From positions 69,821,916 through 69,885,915 of the forward strand of contig CM049315.1 of assembly GCA_026874595.1 (NCBI GenBank): DNA of 64,000 nucleotides. The letters are read 5' to 3'. This DNA is from Sipunculus nudus (taxonomy: Eukaryota > Annelida > Sipuncula > Golfingiida > Sipunculidae). Both the position numbers and the translations under genes were made by a program. Positions 24,101 to 36,596 of this stretch are shown in pieces. Each line of letters opens with the position of its first letter. The first letter of the stretch is position 1. Below the pieces are notes generated by a model that worked only from the letters and a program-made list of their open reading frames with translations, did not search any database and was not told where the DNA came from.

Positions 24101-27100
24101 CTCTACCCACACCGCTAAAGTCTCTATGCAAAACACCTCTTCTCTATCCTTGCCGCTAAAGTCTCTAGGCAAAAGCATTACTTCCCTACCCACGCCGCTT
24201 AAGTCTCTAGGCAAAACACTACTTTTATACCCTTCCCGCTAAAGTCTCTAGGCAAAATACTTCTTCTCTACAAACGCCGCTTAAGTCTCTAGGCAAAACA
24301 CTACTTCTCTACCCTAGCCCTAAGTCTCTAGGCAAAAGCACTAGTTCTCAAACCACGCCGTTTAAGTCTATGCAAAACACTACTTTTATACCCTTCCCGC
24401 TAAAGTCTCTGGGCAAAATACTTCTTCTCTACCAACGCAGCTTAAGTCTGTAGACGAAACACTACTTCTCTACTCTAGCCGCTAAAGTCTCTAGGCAAAA
24501 GCACTACTTATCAACCCACGCCGCTTAAGTCTCTAGGCAAAACACTACATTTCTACCCTTCCCGCTATAGTCTCTAGGCAAAATACTTCTTCTCTACCAA
24601 CGCCGCTTAAGTCTCTAGGCAAAACACTACTTCTCTACCCTAGCCGCTAAAGTCTCTAGGCAAAACACTACTTTTATACCCTTCCCGCAAAAGTCTCTAG
24701 GCAAAATACTTCTTCTCTACCAACACCGCTTAAGTCTCTAGGCAAAACACTACTTCTCTACCCTAGCCGCTAAAGTCTCTAGACAAAAGCACTACTTCTC
24801 ATCCCACGCCGCTTAAGTCTCTAGGCAAAACACTACTTTTATACTCTTCCCGCTATAGTCTCTAGGCAAAATACTTCTTCTCTACACACGCCGCTAAAGA
24901 CTCCAGGCAAAACACTACTTCTCTAACAACGCCTTGAAATTCTCTCAGCAAATCACTACTCCTCTACCATCGCCACTAAAGTCTCTGGGCAAAATACTAC
25001 TTCTCTATCCACGCCGCGAATTGCCCTAGGCAAAACACTATTTCTCTACGTACGCCGCTAAAGTCTCTAGGCAAAACTCTACTTTTCTAACCTTGCCGCT
25101 CAGATCTCAAGGCAAAACACTACTTTTCTTCCCATGCCGCTAAAGTCTCTTGGCAAAACACTTCTTCTCTAACCACGCCGCTTAAGTCTCTAGGCAAAAC
25201 ACTACTTCTCTACCAACACTGCTTAAATATCTAGGCAAAACACTTCTTCTCTACCCACACCGCTAAAGTCTCTAGGCAAAACACCTCTTCTCTATCCTTG
25301 CCGCTAAAGTCTCTAGGCAAAAGCATTACTTCCCTACCCACGCCGCTTAAGTCTCTAGGCAAAACACTACATTTCTACCCTTCCCGCTTAAGTCTCTAGG
25401 CAAAATACTTCTTCTCTACCAACGCCGCTTAAGTCTCTAGACAAAACACTACTTCTCTACCCTAGCCGCTAAAGTCTCTAGGCAAAACACTACTTTTATA
25501 CCCTTCCCGCAAAAGTCTCTAGGCAAAATACTTCTTCTCTACCAACGCCGCTTAAGTCTCTAGGCAAAACACTACTTCTCTACCCTAGCCGCTAAAGTCT
25601 CTAGACAAAAGCACTACTTCTCATCCCACGCCGCTTAAGTCTCTAGGCAAACCACTACTGTTATACTCTTCCCGCTATAGTCTCTAGGCAAAATACTTCT
25701 TCTCTACACACGCCGCTAAAGACTCCAGGCAAAAACACTACTTCTGTACCCATGCCGCTAGAGTCACTTGTCAAAAAACTTCTTCTCCACCCACGCCGTT
25801 AAAGTCTTTAGGCAAAACATTACTTCTCTAACCACGCCTTGAAATTCTCTCAGGAAATCACTACTCCTCTACCACCGCCACTAAAGTCTCTGGGCAAAAT
25901 ACTACTTCTCTATCCACGCCGCGAATTGCCCTAGGCAAAAAACTACTTCTCTACGTACGCCGCTAAAGTCTCTAGGCAAAACTCTACTTTTCTTCCCTTG
26001 CCGCTCAGATCTCAAGGCAAAACACTACTTTTCTTTCCACGCCGCAAAAGTCTCTTGGCAAAACACTTCTTCTCTAACCTCGCGGCTAAAGTCTCTAGGC
26101 AAAACACTACTTCTCTACCAACACTGCTTAAATATCTAGGCAAAACACTAGATCTCTACCCACACCGCTAAAGTCTCTAGGCAAAACACCTCTTCTCTAC
26201 CCTTGCCGCTAAAGTCTCTAGGCAAAAGCATTACTTCCCTACCCACGCCGCTTAAGTCTCTAGGCAAAACACTACTTTTATACCCTTCCCGCTAAAGTCT
26301 CTAGGCAAAATACTTCTTCTCTACCAATGCCGCTTAAGTCTCTAGGGAAAACACTACTTCTCTACCCTAGCCGCTTAAGTCTCTAGGCAAAAGCACTACT
26401 TCTTAAACCACGCCGCTTAAGTCTATGCAAAACACTACTTTTATACCCTTCCCGCTAAAGTCTCTAGGCAAAATACTTGTTCTCTACCAACGCCGCTTAA
26501 GTCTCTAGACAAAACACTACTTCTCTACCCTAGCCGCTAAAGTCTCATATCAAAAGCACTACTTATCAACCCACGCCGCTTAAGTCTCTAGGCAAAACAC
26601 TACATTTATACCCTTCCCGCTAAAGTCTCTAGGCAAAATACTTCTTCTCTACCAACGCCGCTTAAGTCTCTAGGCAAAACACTACTTCTCTACCCTAGCC
26701 GCTAAAGTCTCTAGGCAAAAGCACTACTTCTCAACCCACGCCGCTTAAGTCTCTAGACAAAACACTACTTTTATACCCTTCCCGCAAAAGTCTCTAGGCA
26801 AAATACTTCTTCTCTACCAACGCCGCTTAAGTCTCTAGGCAAAAGCACTACTTCTCATCCCACGCCGCTTAAGTCTCAAGGCAAAACACTACTTTTATAC
26901 TCTTCCGCTAAAGTCTCTAGGCAAAATACTTCTTCTCTACACACGCCGCTAAAGACTCCAGGCAAAAACACTCCTTCTGTACCCATGCCGCTAGAGTCAC
27001 TTGTCAAAAAACTTCTTCTACACCCACGCCGTTAAAGTCTTTAGGCAAAACACTACTTCTCTAACCACGCCTTGAAATTCTCTCAGCAAATCCCTACTCC

Positions 27101-29904
27101 TCTACCATCGCCACTAAAGTCTCTGGGCAAAATACTACTCTATCCACGCCGCGAATTGCCCTAGGCAAAACACTACTTCTCAACGTACGCCGCTAAAGTC
27201 TCTAGGCAAAACTCTAATTTCCTACCCTTGCCGCTCTGATCTCAAAGCAAAACTCTACTTTTCTACCCTTGCCGCTCAGATCTCTAGGCAAAACACTACT
27301 TTTCTTCCCACGCCGCTAAAGTCTCTTGGCAAAACACTTCTTTTCTAACCACGCCGCTAAAGCTTGTAGGCAAAACCTACTTCTCCACCCACGCCACTAA
27401 AGTCTTCAGGCAAAAGCACAACTTCTCTACCCACGCCGTTAAAGTCTATAGGCAAAACACTACTTCTCTACCCACGCCTTGAAAGTCTCTAAGCAAATCC
27501 CTACTTCTCGACCCTCGCCACTAAAGTCTCTAGGCAAAAGCACTACTTCTCTACCCACGCCGTTAAAGTCTCTAGACAAAACACTACTTCTCTTCCTACG
27601 CCGCTAACGTGTCTAGGCAAAACACTACTTCTTTTCCCACACCGCCAAAGTTTCTAGACAAAACACTACTTCTCTACACGAGCCGCTTAAGACTCCAGTC
27701 AAAAACACTCCTTCTGTACCCATGCCGCTAGAGTCACTTGTCAAAAAACTTCTTCTCCACCCACGCCGTTAAAGTCTTTAAGCAAAACACTACTTCTCTA
27801 ACCACGCCTTGAAATTCTCTCAGCAAATCACTACTCCTCTACCATCGCCACTAAAGTCTCTGGGCAAAATACTACTTCTCTATCCACGCCGCGAATTGCC
27901 CTAGGCAAAACACTACTTCTCAACGTACGCCGCTAAAGTCTCTAGGCAAAACTCTACTTTTCTACCCTTGCCGCTCAGATCTCAAGGCAAAACACTACTT
28001 TTCTTCCCACGCCGCAAAAGTCTCTTGGCAAAACACTTCTTCTCTAACCAAGCCGCAAAATTCTCTAGGCAAAACACTACTTCTCTACCAACACTGCTTA
28101 AATATCTAGGCAAAACACTACTTCTCTACCCACACCGCTAAAGTCTCTAGGCAAAACACCTCTTCTCTACCCTTGCCGCTAAAGTCTCTAGGCAAAATAC
28201 TTCTTCTCTACCAACGCCGCTTAAGTCTCTAGGGAAAACACTACTTCTCTACCCTATCCGCTTAAGTCTCTAGGCAAAAGCACTACTTCTCAAACCACGC
28301 CGCTTAAGTCTATGCAAAGCACTACATTTCTACCCTTCCCGCTAAAGTCTCTAGGCAAAATACTTCTTCTCTACCAACGCCGCTTAAGTCTCTAGGCAAA
28401 ACGCCACTTCTCTACCCTAGCTGCTAAAGTCTCTAGGCAAAAGCACTACTTCTCAACCCACGCCGCTTAAGTCTCTAGGCAAAACACTACTTTTATACCC
28501 TTCCCGCAAAAGTCTCTAGGCAAAATACTTCTTCTCTACCAACGCCGCTTAAGTCTCTAGGCAAAACACTACTTTTATACTCTTTCCGCTAAATTCTCTA
28601 GACAAAAGCACTAATTCTCATCCCACGCCGCTTAAGTCTCTAGGCAAAACACTACTTTTATACTCTTTCCGCTAAAGTCTCTAGGCAAAATACTTCTTCT
28701 CTACACTCGCCGCTAAAGACTCTAGGCAAAAACACTCCTTCTGTACCCATGCCGCTAGAGTCACTTGTCAAAAAAACTTCTTCTTCACCCACGCCGTTAA
28801 AGTCTTTAGGCCAAACATTACTCCTCTAACCACGCCTTGAAATTCTCTCAGCAAATCACTACTCCTCTACCGTCGCCACTAAAGTCTCCGGGCAAAATAC
28901 TACTTCTCTATCCACGCCGCGAATTGCCCTAGGCAAAACACTACTTCTCTACGTACGCCGCTAAAGTCTCTAGGCAAAACTCTACTTTTCTACCCTTGCC
29001 GCTCAGATCTCAAGGCAAAACACTACTTTTCTTCCCACGCCGCAAAAGTCTCTTGGCAAAACACTTCTTCTCTAACCACGCCGCTAAAGTCTCTAGGCAA
29101 AACACTACTTCTCTACCAAACACTGCTTAAATATCTAGGCAAAACACTCCTTCTCTACCCACACCGCTAAAGTCTCTAGGCAAAAGCATTACTTCCCTAC
29201 CCACGCCGCTTAAGTTTCTAGGCAAAACACTACTTTTATACCCCTCCCGCTAAAGTATCTAGGCAAAATACTACATTTATACCCTTCCCGCTAAAGTCTC
29301 TAGGCAAAATACTTCTTCTCTACCAACGCCGCTTAAGTCTCTAGGCAAAACACTACTTCTCTACCCACGCCGCTTAAGTCTCTAGGCAAAACACTACTTT
29401 TATACCCTTCCCGCAAAAGTCTCTAGGCAAAATACTTCTTCTCTACCAACGCCGCTTAAGTCTCTGGGCAAAACACTACTTCTCTACCCTAGCCGCTAAA
29501 GTCTCTAGGCAAAAGCACTACTTCTCATCCCACGCCGCTTAAGTCTCTAGGCAAAACACTACTTTTATACTCTTCCCGCTAAAGGCTCTAGGCAAAATTC
29601 TTCTTCTCTATCAACGCCGCTAAAGTCTCTAGGCAAAACACTACTTTTCTTCCCATGCCGCTTAATTCTCTAGGCAAAACAATCCTTCTCTACCCACGCC
29701 TCTAAAGGCTCTAGGCAAAACACTACTTCTTTACCCACGCCGCTAAAGTCTCTAGACAAAACAATACTTCTCTACCCTTGCCGCTAAAGTCTCTAGACAA
29801 AACACAATTTTTCTTCCCACGCCGCTTAATTCTCTAGACAAAACACCACTTCTCATCTCACGCCGCTAAAGTCTCTAGGTAAAAACACTACTTCCTACCC
29901 ACGA
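21198..29904. repeat. 41-42-bp satellite array, about 210 units with higher-order structure
   Basis: About 8.7 kb of tandem units with the core pattern GCCGCTAAAGTCTCTAGG, then CAAAACACTACTTCTCTACC plus CA. The unit length is not a multiple of three and stops recur, so it is non-coding. Distinct variants recur as ordered blocks: a GCGAATTGCCCTAGG unit appears at about 22.14, 22.68, 23.00, 23.87, 25.01, 25.92, 27.15, 27.89 and 28.92 kb, usually followed in the later copies by GTACGCCGC, GCTCAGATCTCAAGG and CTGCTTAAATATC variants. Its neighbours are spaced at near-integer multiples of 41 bp. This is a higher-order repeat made by amplifying multi-unit blocks. The left edge is about 1 kb downstream of the receptor exon. 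Confidence 0.95.
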
Positions 29905-32830
29905 CTGAAGGAGCACTGATCCTGGAATTCTGATTTCAAAAAGGTACTCTTCGAGGGGGCAGGTTAAACATTTTCACTGATTTCCCATTCCCTTAAATAG
30001 TTGTGGGGTATTAGTTCCTTAATGTAAATGTTTAAACCCTACCTACATAATTCTACATCCGCCCCTCTCTCCTAACATTTATTATCCTTTTACTGTTTAC
30101 AGGCTCACTAAAGCGCACTTAAATGGCACCTATAACTCCAATATGGCTAAACTTATTGCATATTTAATTTTATGTTTGAAAGATTTGTCAATAACCTTTA
30201 GCAAATTCTCTCACCAAGAATTGTTGAACATTTTGCAAAGAAAAAGCAAAATCTGAAAAAAAGATATTGCCTGTAATTTAAATGTAAATCATGTCACAAT
30301 TTGTCGGCTATTCAAAATAAATGTAAACAGGCAGTTAAAGAAGTAATGATCATTTGCTTAAAAGAATAAGAAAACTATCTACATGTGAGGGCCACTTCAG
30401 AACCGATTTATAGCCTGGCACAAAATAAAACAAAAATACAGGAATGTGCTTTTATGTTATAAAAAAGTGTTAAATTGTGGCATTTTCAAATGAAAATAAG
30501 CCGAAGAAATTATCGCATAATGGGGAGAAATCAATAACCCATCTTGTAATAGACGATGAGTCAGGACTCGGGTCCACATTTTAGGGGCTCGGATTTGGAC
30601 TCCAGCGTCCAGGACTCGGACTTTTACTCGGAGGTAAGGAGTCGACAAATCAGGCCGAGTCCATCTGGAGTCCAGCAGAAAGCTCTGTCATATACATAAC
30701 TGACATTTATGTACATGTGTCAACTACTAACAGAATTATACAAAAATGTAGACCAAGCTTTATGCCTGCATCGGGAGCTGAATGTAATAAAGCCTTCAAC
30801 TCAAAGTCATGCGTAAAATAAATGGTAAAATAAAATTCTATTTTACATTAATTTTTACGAAGCGATTTTAAATTGGACAAGGACATGGTTTGAAAATGAC
30901 CCGGACTCGAGGAAGGTGGACTTAGATTTAAGCCTCAAAACCTTGGACTCAAGTGGCCTGAACTCGGACTTACACTCGGACTCGGTTGTTTGGGATTGAC
31001 TACTTAACTTATTTTGATTTGGGAAAACTATAAAGATATCAGTCGACATGTAAACAGGAATTATACCATTAGGATGAAAGTACTGAGAGTACTGGGACTT
31101 GCTATAGAAACTAGATACAGAATATAAATCATTATTGTAATGATGATCGAGGAGTACATCCTGGAATAAAACATAAAATGCCAATTATTTAAGAAACTCC
31201 ATTAAACCATTATCTGAGAAAGTATATTTTAATGTCTGGCCTTTTAGTCCAATTCATGATGCCCAAGTCATGAATAAATGAACCAAACACAGATGTCTTC
31301 AACAACATCTTCGAGTTAATCACTTGAGATTTACCTTAACGTTTCAAGAAAATGCAAAGTAACCTGAATTACTGTTTGCAGTAAAATACGTTTAAAGAAA
31401 AATCACTTTCGTACATCTGACGGTGATATCAAATTTTCAAATTATCATGTTTATTGTTATAAGAATGTGTTCCGATTCATCAACAGTTTTGTCTAATGTG
31501 CTTCGTATCCATTGTAATATATTTTAAAATATGTTTACCTTATCCAGAGCAACGTTTTAATCCTAGGGCTTGCTAATTAAATCAGTTTTCCGGCCTAAGA
31601 AAACCTACCATTATTTCATGAGCTATTCATCATTCATCTCAAGGTGTCACGGTCGGCGTTACTGAGGGAGACGGTTTTAACTTATTATCGATTAAACCTT
31701 TACTCAATAAATACATATGAATTGTGATACGTAACGGGTCTCATACGGCATTACTTCCGTCTATAGGTAATTTGTTTCATGTGACTTCTAGAAGGTCATC
31801 AAGTATGGAGAATTGTTTGGGAAAGAAGGGTTACATATTTAACATTTATATATCATTAATATATGAATATGCGAGTGACCTATAGTAGTCAACCATTATG
31901 TCTGTGTGTTCGTTTGTCCGTCTGCCCAACTTTCAACAAATTCGTTTCTGGATGCTTATTCCGGTTGGGATTGACATATCGATTTTCAACTTGACATATA
32001 TGGCCAACCACTGGAGAAAAAATTCCTATTGATTTTTAGGCCTTAAGGTCAAGGTCAAGGTTATAAAACCCACTTGCTTATTAAGATTTTCGAGGAATAT
32101 TTAGCCAAACTTTTCATCCCCCACGTTCCAGCTTGCACATCTATAGCTCACCTGCTAACAGACGAAGACCATTATTGATTTTTTTCGGTCATAAATTAAA
32201 AGGTCAGGGTCACAGGGCACATCTGTCTACTAACTGATTTCCGGATGAAAACTCCATTTTGGATTGACATATTGGTTTTTCAAACTTGAAATATATATGG
32301 TCAAAAAGATATTTAGCGACACTGATGGCAATGTGCTGCATTTACAACCCCTGTAAAATATTCATTGAAGATGTCTGAACGGCATTACACTAGTAGAAAT
32401 ATCTTATAAATCAAGCCGGACATGGATCCTAAAATTTATTATACATATATGATCTAAGCCGGACAACAAGAATGTTTAGCAGGACTTTATCAAAACTAAA
32501 AGTAGCCAAAGACCATGACTTTCGTCTGGGTACTCATAAAAATTGGCTGTGTGTTCATGGAAAATGTGTTTCGCTGTTTCCCTGGTTCGATCACAGACAA
32601 GCTCTAGAACAAAGGCGCCCGAGTAAATGGCCATGACCCTTGCCTGCTATAGAGAAATCTATTAATCTATTGATCGAGATTGTCTTCAAGCTGTAAAGGA
32701 TTGTTCCTTGAGTCTCATCCCTAATCTCTACAAAATTAGAGTGAAGACTCTTATAGACAGAGCCAATAAGTACCCATTCAGGGAAGCAAAACATAATACC
32801 TCGCCACCTGGCACAGGTGTGATAATATAC
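29905..32830. other. Non-coding stretch with GGACTCG-rich patches
   Basis: 30540-30680 and 30890-30990 are rich in GACTCGG/GGACTC motifs (AGGACTCGGACTTTTACTCGG and similar), a low-complexity pattern seen in some dispersed invertebrate repeats. 31880-32100 has a TGTCCGTCTGCCC phrase typical of dispersed repeats. No coding motif was seen. Confidence 0.4.
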
Positions 32831-32834
32831 ATTT

Positions 32835-33330
32835 CCTATGACATATCTCTGCTGAACGAATATTATGGTCCATGAGCCAAATGTATGTGCATATTGTAGA
32901 CAATATCGCAACAATTTTGTACCGAGAGGTCCAGTAAAATTCCCTCTTCCGAGATGACAAGAGCAGCTACCAGCATTTTTCTGAACCCGTGTATTAACTG
33001 TCAAATTGCGACTCGCGAATCGTGATCGTTTCAGTCAGCCGGTACATTTGATTGCGCTGGTCGCGAGTACATCTGAATATCTCGCGCTGATTGGCTGAGC
33101 CAGAGTTTGTTAGGCCTACTGTGAAGAGTGGTGGTACGATAAACGTTAACACTGAGGCTGAGGGTGATAGTGTTTTAAAGTCCCGCCGAACTCAACATAA
33201 GCGACAGCTTAACATATTATGACAAATTAAATGGGAATATTAGTAGCCAATTGGAAGCCCGGAATAGGCGATGACTGAATGAACCAAAAAGATTCTGGGA
33301 AAGACCACTGCTGACGTAACTGGAAAAGAC
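32835..33330 (+). repeat. Interspersed repeat family B, copy 1
   Basis: Aligns by eye with 53240-53715: ATATCTCTGCTG..CGAA, GGTCCATGAGCC, GTGATCGTTTCAGTCAGC, AATATCTCGCGCTGATTGG, GGCTGAGGGT, TTAAATGGGAATAT, AGATTCTGGGAAAGACCACT. The order is the same throughout, with many substitutions and small indels. Open frames inside are not conserved between copies, so it is non-coding. Confidence 0.65.
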
Positions 33331-33412
33331 CTTAGTTCTGCGAAGCAGTGATGTGTGGCGCTGACCGTCCAGGAACTGGCAAAGATTACGGGAGGGTAAT
33401 CAGCTGATCAGC

Positions 33413-33850
33413 GGTCTGCAGTATAAAACGCTGATCAGCGCGCTTAAAGCATTTCAGGCAAATTATCACCCATAAAGAAACCTTCGACTATTGTGTGATC
33501 AAATATGATTAAAAGACAGCTTTTATATCAATATTACGTATTTTCAAACATGTATTTATTTTTGTGTGAAATTTTTAAACATGAACGCAACCCACCTGCC
33601 AGTGACTATTTCGTTGATCAGCGACCTTTCAATCCAAGCGTTAATATATTAGGCAAATAAGCCCCATACAGCAACCTCTGACTATTCTGTGATTAAATGT
33701 TATTTAAAGACACTTTTTATAAGCATTACGTATTTACAAACATGCGAATAAATTTTTTAATGTGTTACTTATTATGCAAGAAACCTTTCTACCACAACTA
33801 TTTCGCTGATCAGCAAACTGCGCCAATAGGGTCTAAAACACAACTGGTCT
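33413..33850 (+). repeat. Interspersed repeat family C with two about 190-bp subunits, copy 1
   Basis: Three palindromic TGATCAGC boxes (near 33432, 33615 and 33807) delimit two diverged subunits, each with a GCAAATTA/AAATAAGCCCC-like box, GACTATT(G/C)TGTGAT and ATTACGTATTT..AAACATG. The inverse copy is at 42240-42650, with the same two-subunit layout. Confidence 0.65.
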
Positions 33851-33856
33851 GGTTTG

Positions 33857-35004
33857 CGGTATGGAACCTAATATAAACATATCACGTATGCATGATGAAC
33901 ACAAATTTCGTAATGGAGAAAAGAATCAGATTCTGTAATACTAGGCAGCGGGAAATGTCTAGGGGAATGAATAAAGAAGTCAGTGGGTTTTTTTTTGTTA
34001 ACAAATAACTATAATTTATTCTTAAAACAACCCTAACAATACAATACACCAAATCAATACAAATATACAGTAACACAGCGTTATAGCAACAAGTCTTTTT
34101 TTATAAATATTTTTTTGTTGGAGGTAACTGCCTCAATTTTTTTAATGCTAGCTTAACTAATTATATGTACATCTGCAGATTTCCATTCCGGTTTCGGACT
34201 ACGTGACAGGGCAGTATCACACGCTTCCTCTCATTTGATATCCTGGCGTTAACCAGGCCCGGTGACTACTGCACCCTGGGTTGGTAATCATACCACCGAG
34301 GACCCCCTCGTGCCGTTGGGCACGACCTTCCCATTAAGCCTGCAGAGCGCTTCACCCTGGGTGGGGGCCGACCGTGAAAAACCTCACCGCCTCGGCTGAG
34401 GTTCGAACTCACGATCTCCCGGCTTTGAGTCCTGCGCTCTACCCCTGGGCCACAGAAGCCGGTAAATACTATCACACAAATTGATAATGGTACAGTACCT
34501 CGATACCAACACCGTCATCAAGATAAGTCCTTTGAATGTAAACTCTCGGATAATGACAGTCCAGTGGAAAGTTCTTGCAACAACACAGAAAGTAAACTGA
34601 AGTCCAAATGTATAAAATTCAGGAGAGAGCTTGAAAATCTATAATTGCCGCATTCGTCGGATAAGGTTTTAGAATCTGACACACGCTTCTACGTCCGCTG
34701 GAATTTGCTCTACTGTCTGCCCCCTGGCTCCAAAAACAGCCCCTTTATATACCTTCACACCCCAAGCCGGGCATCTTCCACTTCTCTAACAGTCTACAAA
34801 TTCTTGCACAACACGCGTTTCAGGAATTATCTAGAAAGACATAGCCGTGTGTCTCTACACATACCAGACTCATCACGTGACCCACGACCAGGCGTGAAAA
34901 CCCAAGGCTCACATGACAACGAGAGTTCAACCAGTACGGATCAAACATAAAATGTAACAACAACACGAGTTACGCCCGTGTCACATAATAGAGCACCTGT
35001 AACA
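33857..35004 (-). repeat. Solo LTR of Gypsy element 1 family with nested SINE
   Basis: On the minus strand it begins TGTTACAGGTGC at 35004 and matches the LTR at 6598-7405 through U3, the TATA box (34744-34753), the AATGCGGCAATTATA segment, the poly(A) signal (34015-34020) and the CATACGTGAT segment, ending near 33857 where the terminal GTAACA has decayed. No gag or pol lies on either side, so this is a solo LTR left by recombination. A SINE interrupts it at about 34085-34462. Divergence from the other LTR suggests an old insertion. Confidence 0.8.
34085..34462 (-). mobile_element. tRNA-derived SINE inserted in the LTR
   Basis: Minus strand. The head carries RNA polymerase III box A (TGGCCCAGGGGTAGAG, 34438-34453) and box B (GTTCGAACC, about 34401-34409) at tRNA-like spacing. 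A body of about 280 bp follows with CACCCAGGGTGAAGCG and TGGTATGATTACCAACC, ending in an A/T-rich tail. Comparison with the uninterrupted LTR at 6598-7405 shows the insertion point lies between a GTATT and a GACTTGTTG segment. It has no coding capacity and would need LINE machinery to move. Confidence 0.8.
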
Positions 35005-35568
35005 ATAGTCACCCTTTATACATCAGTGCAAAAAATCCACATCATACCATCTATATACATGGACAGCTGTATAAACAGATTAACAGATAACCCACCAGGC
35101 CATTATCTGATTATATGTGAGTTAGAGTAATTACTGGAGTGATTGTGGGTATATACCATAGACAATTAACAGTATCCAAATAACAGTAACATTTAATGAG
35201 TTTATTATTTTGTATCTCTGTAATCTTTGCTTATAAATATTAAATACACAATATGTATGGCGAAACCAAGCTAGTAAGATTGCCTTGTGCCACTGTTTGG
35301 CTAATTATACCGTTGAACTTTTCAGGATATAACAGTAACCTTGATTGAATTTACTTATGATGAAATAGTAAACTTAGGTGAAAAGACTGTCTGATATATA
35401 GAGTCAGTGGTCAAACTCAGTGATCACATTACATGAAAGGTTTCAGTAACAGTACATTAAACGCATTTTGACGCACTTTGACGCGTTTTACCACTTTTCA
35501 TGAATCCTATAAGAAGACTCGTCACCGCTCTTCAGCGAGGACTCGATTAAGTACTGTTCACGTTAATT
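35005..35568. other. Spacer between two LTR elements
   Basis: No motif recognised. It lies between the solo LTR and the 5' LTR of Gypsy element 2. Confidence 0.4.
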
Positions 35569-35716
35569 TGTTCACCCAAGGAATACGGAGATTCTTTATT
35601 TGTGGGTCGATCGTCCTTCCCCACAAGAAACCATGGACTCTGATTTGTGAAGAGGAAGGACTTATATTTATTCGCATACCTACTTGTGTTACTAAGCTTC
35701 AGCTGAACTTAAGTTA

Positions 35717-36234
35717 AGGAGCGTCTCATTCTTAAGAAGCGTAAGGCCGACCATGCCACCCAGCTGCTCAAACAGCTCAAATGGCTTCCCGTCAAATACC
35801 GTATACAATACAAAATTGCTGTTTTTGTTTACCACCATTTTGATGACTCACTTCCATCATATTTGACGGAAAAAATAATAACCTATCGGCTTTTGCGTAC
35901 GCTGCGCTCGGCTGGCGGAAATCTTCTTAAAGTACCAAAGTGTAATATGAAAATCGGTAAACGGTCCTTCCGTTTCATAGCCCCAACAGTTTGGAATTCA
36001 CTTCCCATTACACTCAGAAAATCTCCAACTGTTGTACCATTTAAAACTAATTTAAAAACGTATCTCTTTCGTCAAGCTTTTTGGTAATTAATATCCATTT
36101 TTTCTGGTTCAGGCTCAGGGAGTAGATTTCCATGAAATTGTATGTATGTGTGTGTGTGTGTGTGAATTGCGCTGCGAGTCCGACCATCGGAGAATTTTGG
36201 CGCTATATAAATACTATATATTATTATTATTATT
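35717..36234 (+). mobile_element. 5'-truncated CR1/L2-like LINE tail nested in the LTR
   Basis: An open frame from 35718 to the TAA at 36085-36087 encodes the C-terminal end of a LINE reverse transcriptase protein: LLKQLKWLPVKYRIQYKIA, then LPSYLTE, RSFRFIAPTVWNSLP and FKTNLKTYLF, the hallmark order of CR1/L2-clade C-termini. The 3' end has GGCGCTATATAAAT followed by a TTA/ATT microsatellite, typical of L2-like elements. The insert splits an LTR, and a TTAAG-like duplication may flank it. The intact frame over about 120 codons suggests modest age. Endonuclease and the reverse transcriptase active site are missing. Confidence 0.8.
36141..36164. repeat. (GT)n microsatellite
   Basis: About 10 GT units in the 3' untranslated part of the nested LINE. 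Confidence 0.85.
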
Positions 36235-36596
36235 AAGTATTTATTTAGTTGCAGCCATTTCAAGAGAATTCGTTTATAGTATTCGTTATGTATTAACTCT
36301 TTGGTTATTTGTTATTGGAAATATTGTATATATATTAATATAGCACCATTTTTGCACTTGAGCCCTTGTTGCGTTTATTTGAGAATATGTGCCTGAGGTT
36401 TTGTGTTTTGGTTTGGCAAGTCAGATCTTCCGTGTAAAAGAGAACCGTAACATAATGGCGACCGCGACGAGACCCTGTACTTCACAATATCTGCTACATT
36501 TGGAAGTAAAAATACAGAGTGGTCTCTGTAACTTCATGTTCTAAATTTTATCAGTATTTTCATATATTTCTTAGACACATTGACCTTATTGGCAAA

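Larger units (their letters stand above)
35569..36452 (+). repeat. 5' LTR of Gypsy element 2, interrupted by a LINE tail
   Basis: Two parts (35569-35716 and 36235-36452) match the 3' LTR at 38039-38447 in order: CTTTATTTGTGGGTCG, CCCCACAAGAAACCATGGAC, TTATTCGCATACCT, then TTTAGTTGCAGCCATTTCAA, TAATATAGCACC and a GAGAACCGTA end. It starts TGTTCACCC and ends GTAACA. A candidate primer-binding site (TAATGGCGACCGCGACGAG) follows at 36453. Without the insert it is about 366 bp. Confidence 0.8.

Noticed and set aside
21198-29904. CRISPR-like array of 41-bp repeats
   Set aside because: Units are contiguous with no unique spacers, variants drift gradually, and the context is animal DNA; this is a satellite.
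30540-30990. Pair of GGACTCG-rich patches as terminal inverted repeats
   Set aside because: The two patches do not align in either orientation beyond the short word itself.
32591-33004. 137-codon minus-strand protein
   Set aside because: It overlaps interspersed repeat family B; the matching region at 53.2 kb does not keep the frame, so it is not a conserved gene.
34266-34475. 69-codon minus frame with VERRTQSREIVSSNLSRGG
   Set aside because: It is a translation through the tRNA-derived SINE head; box A and box B explain the sequence.
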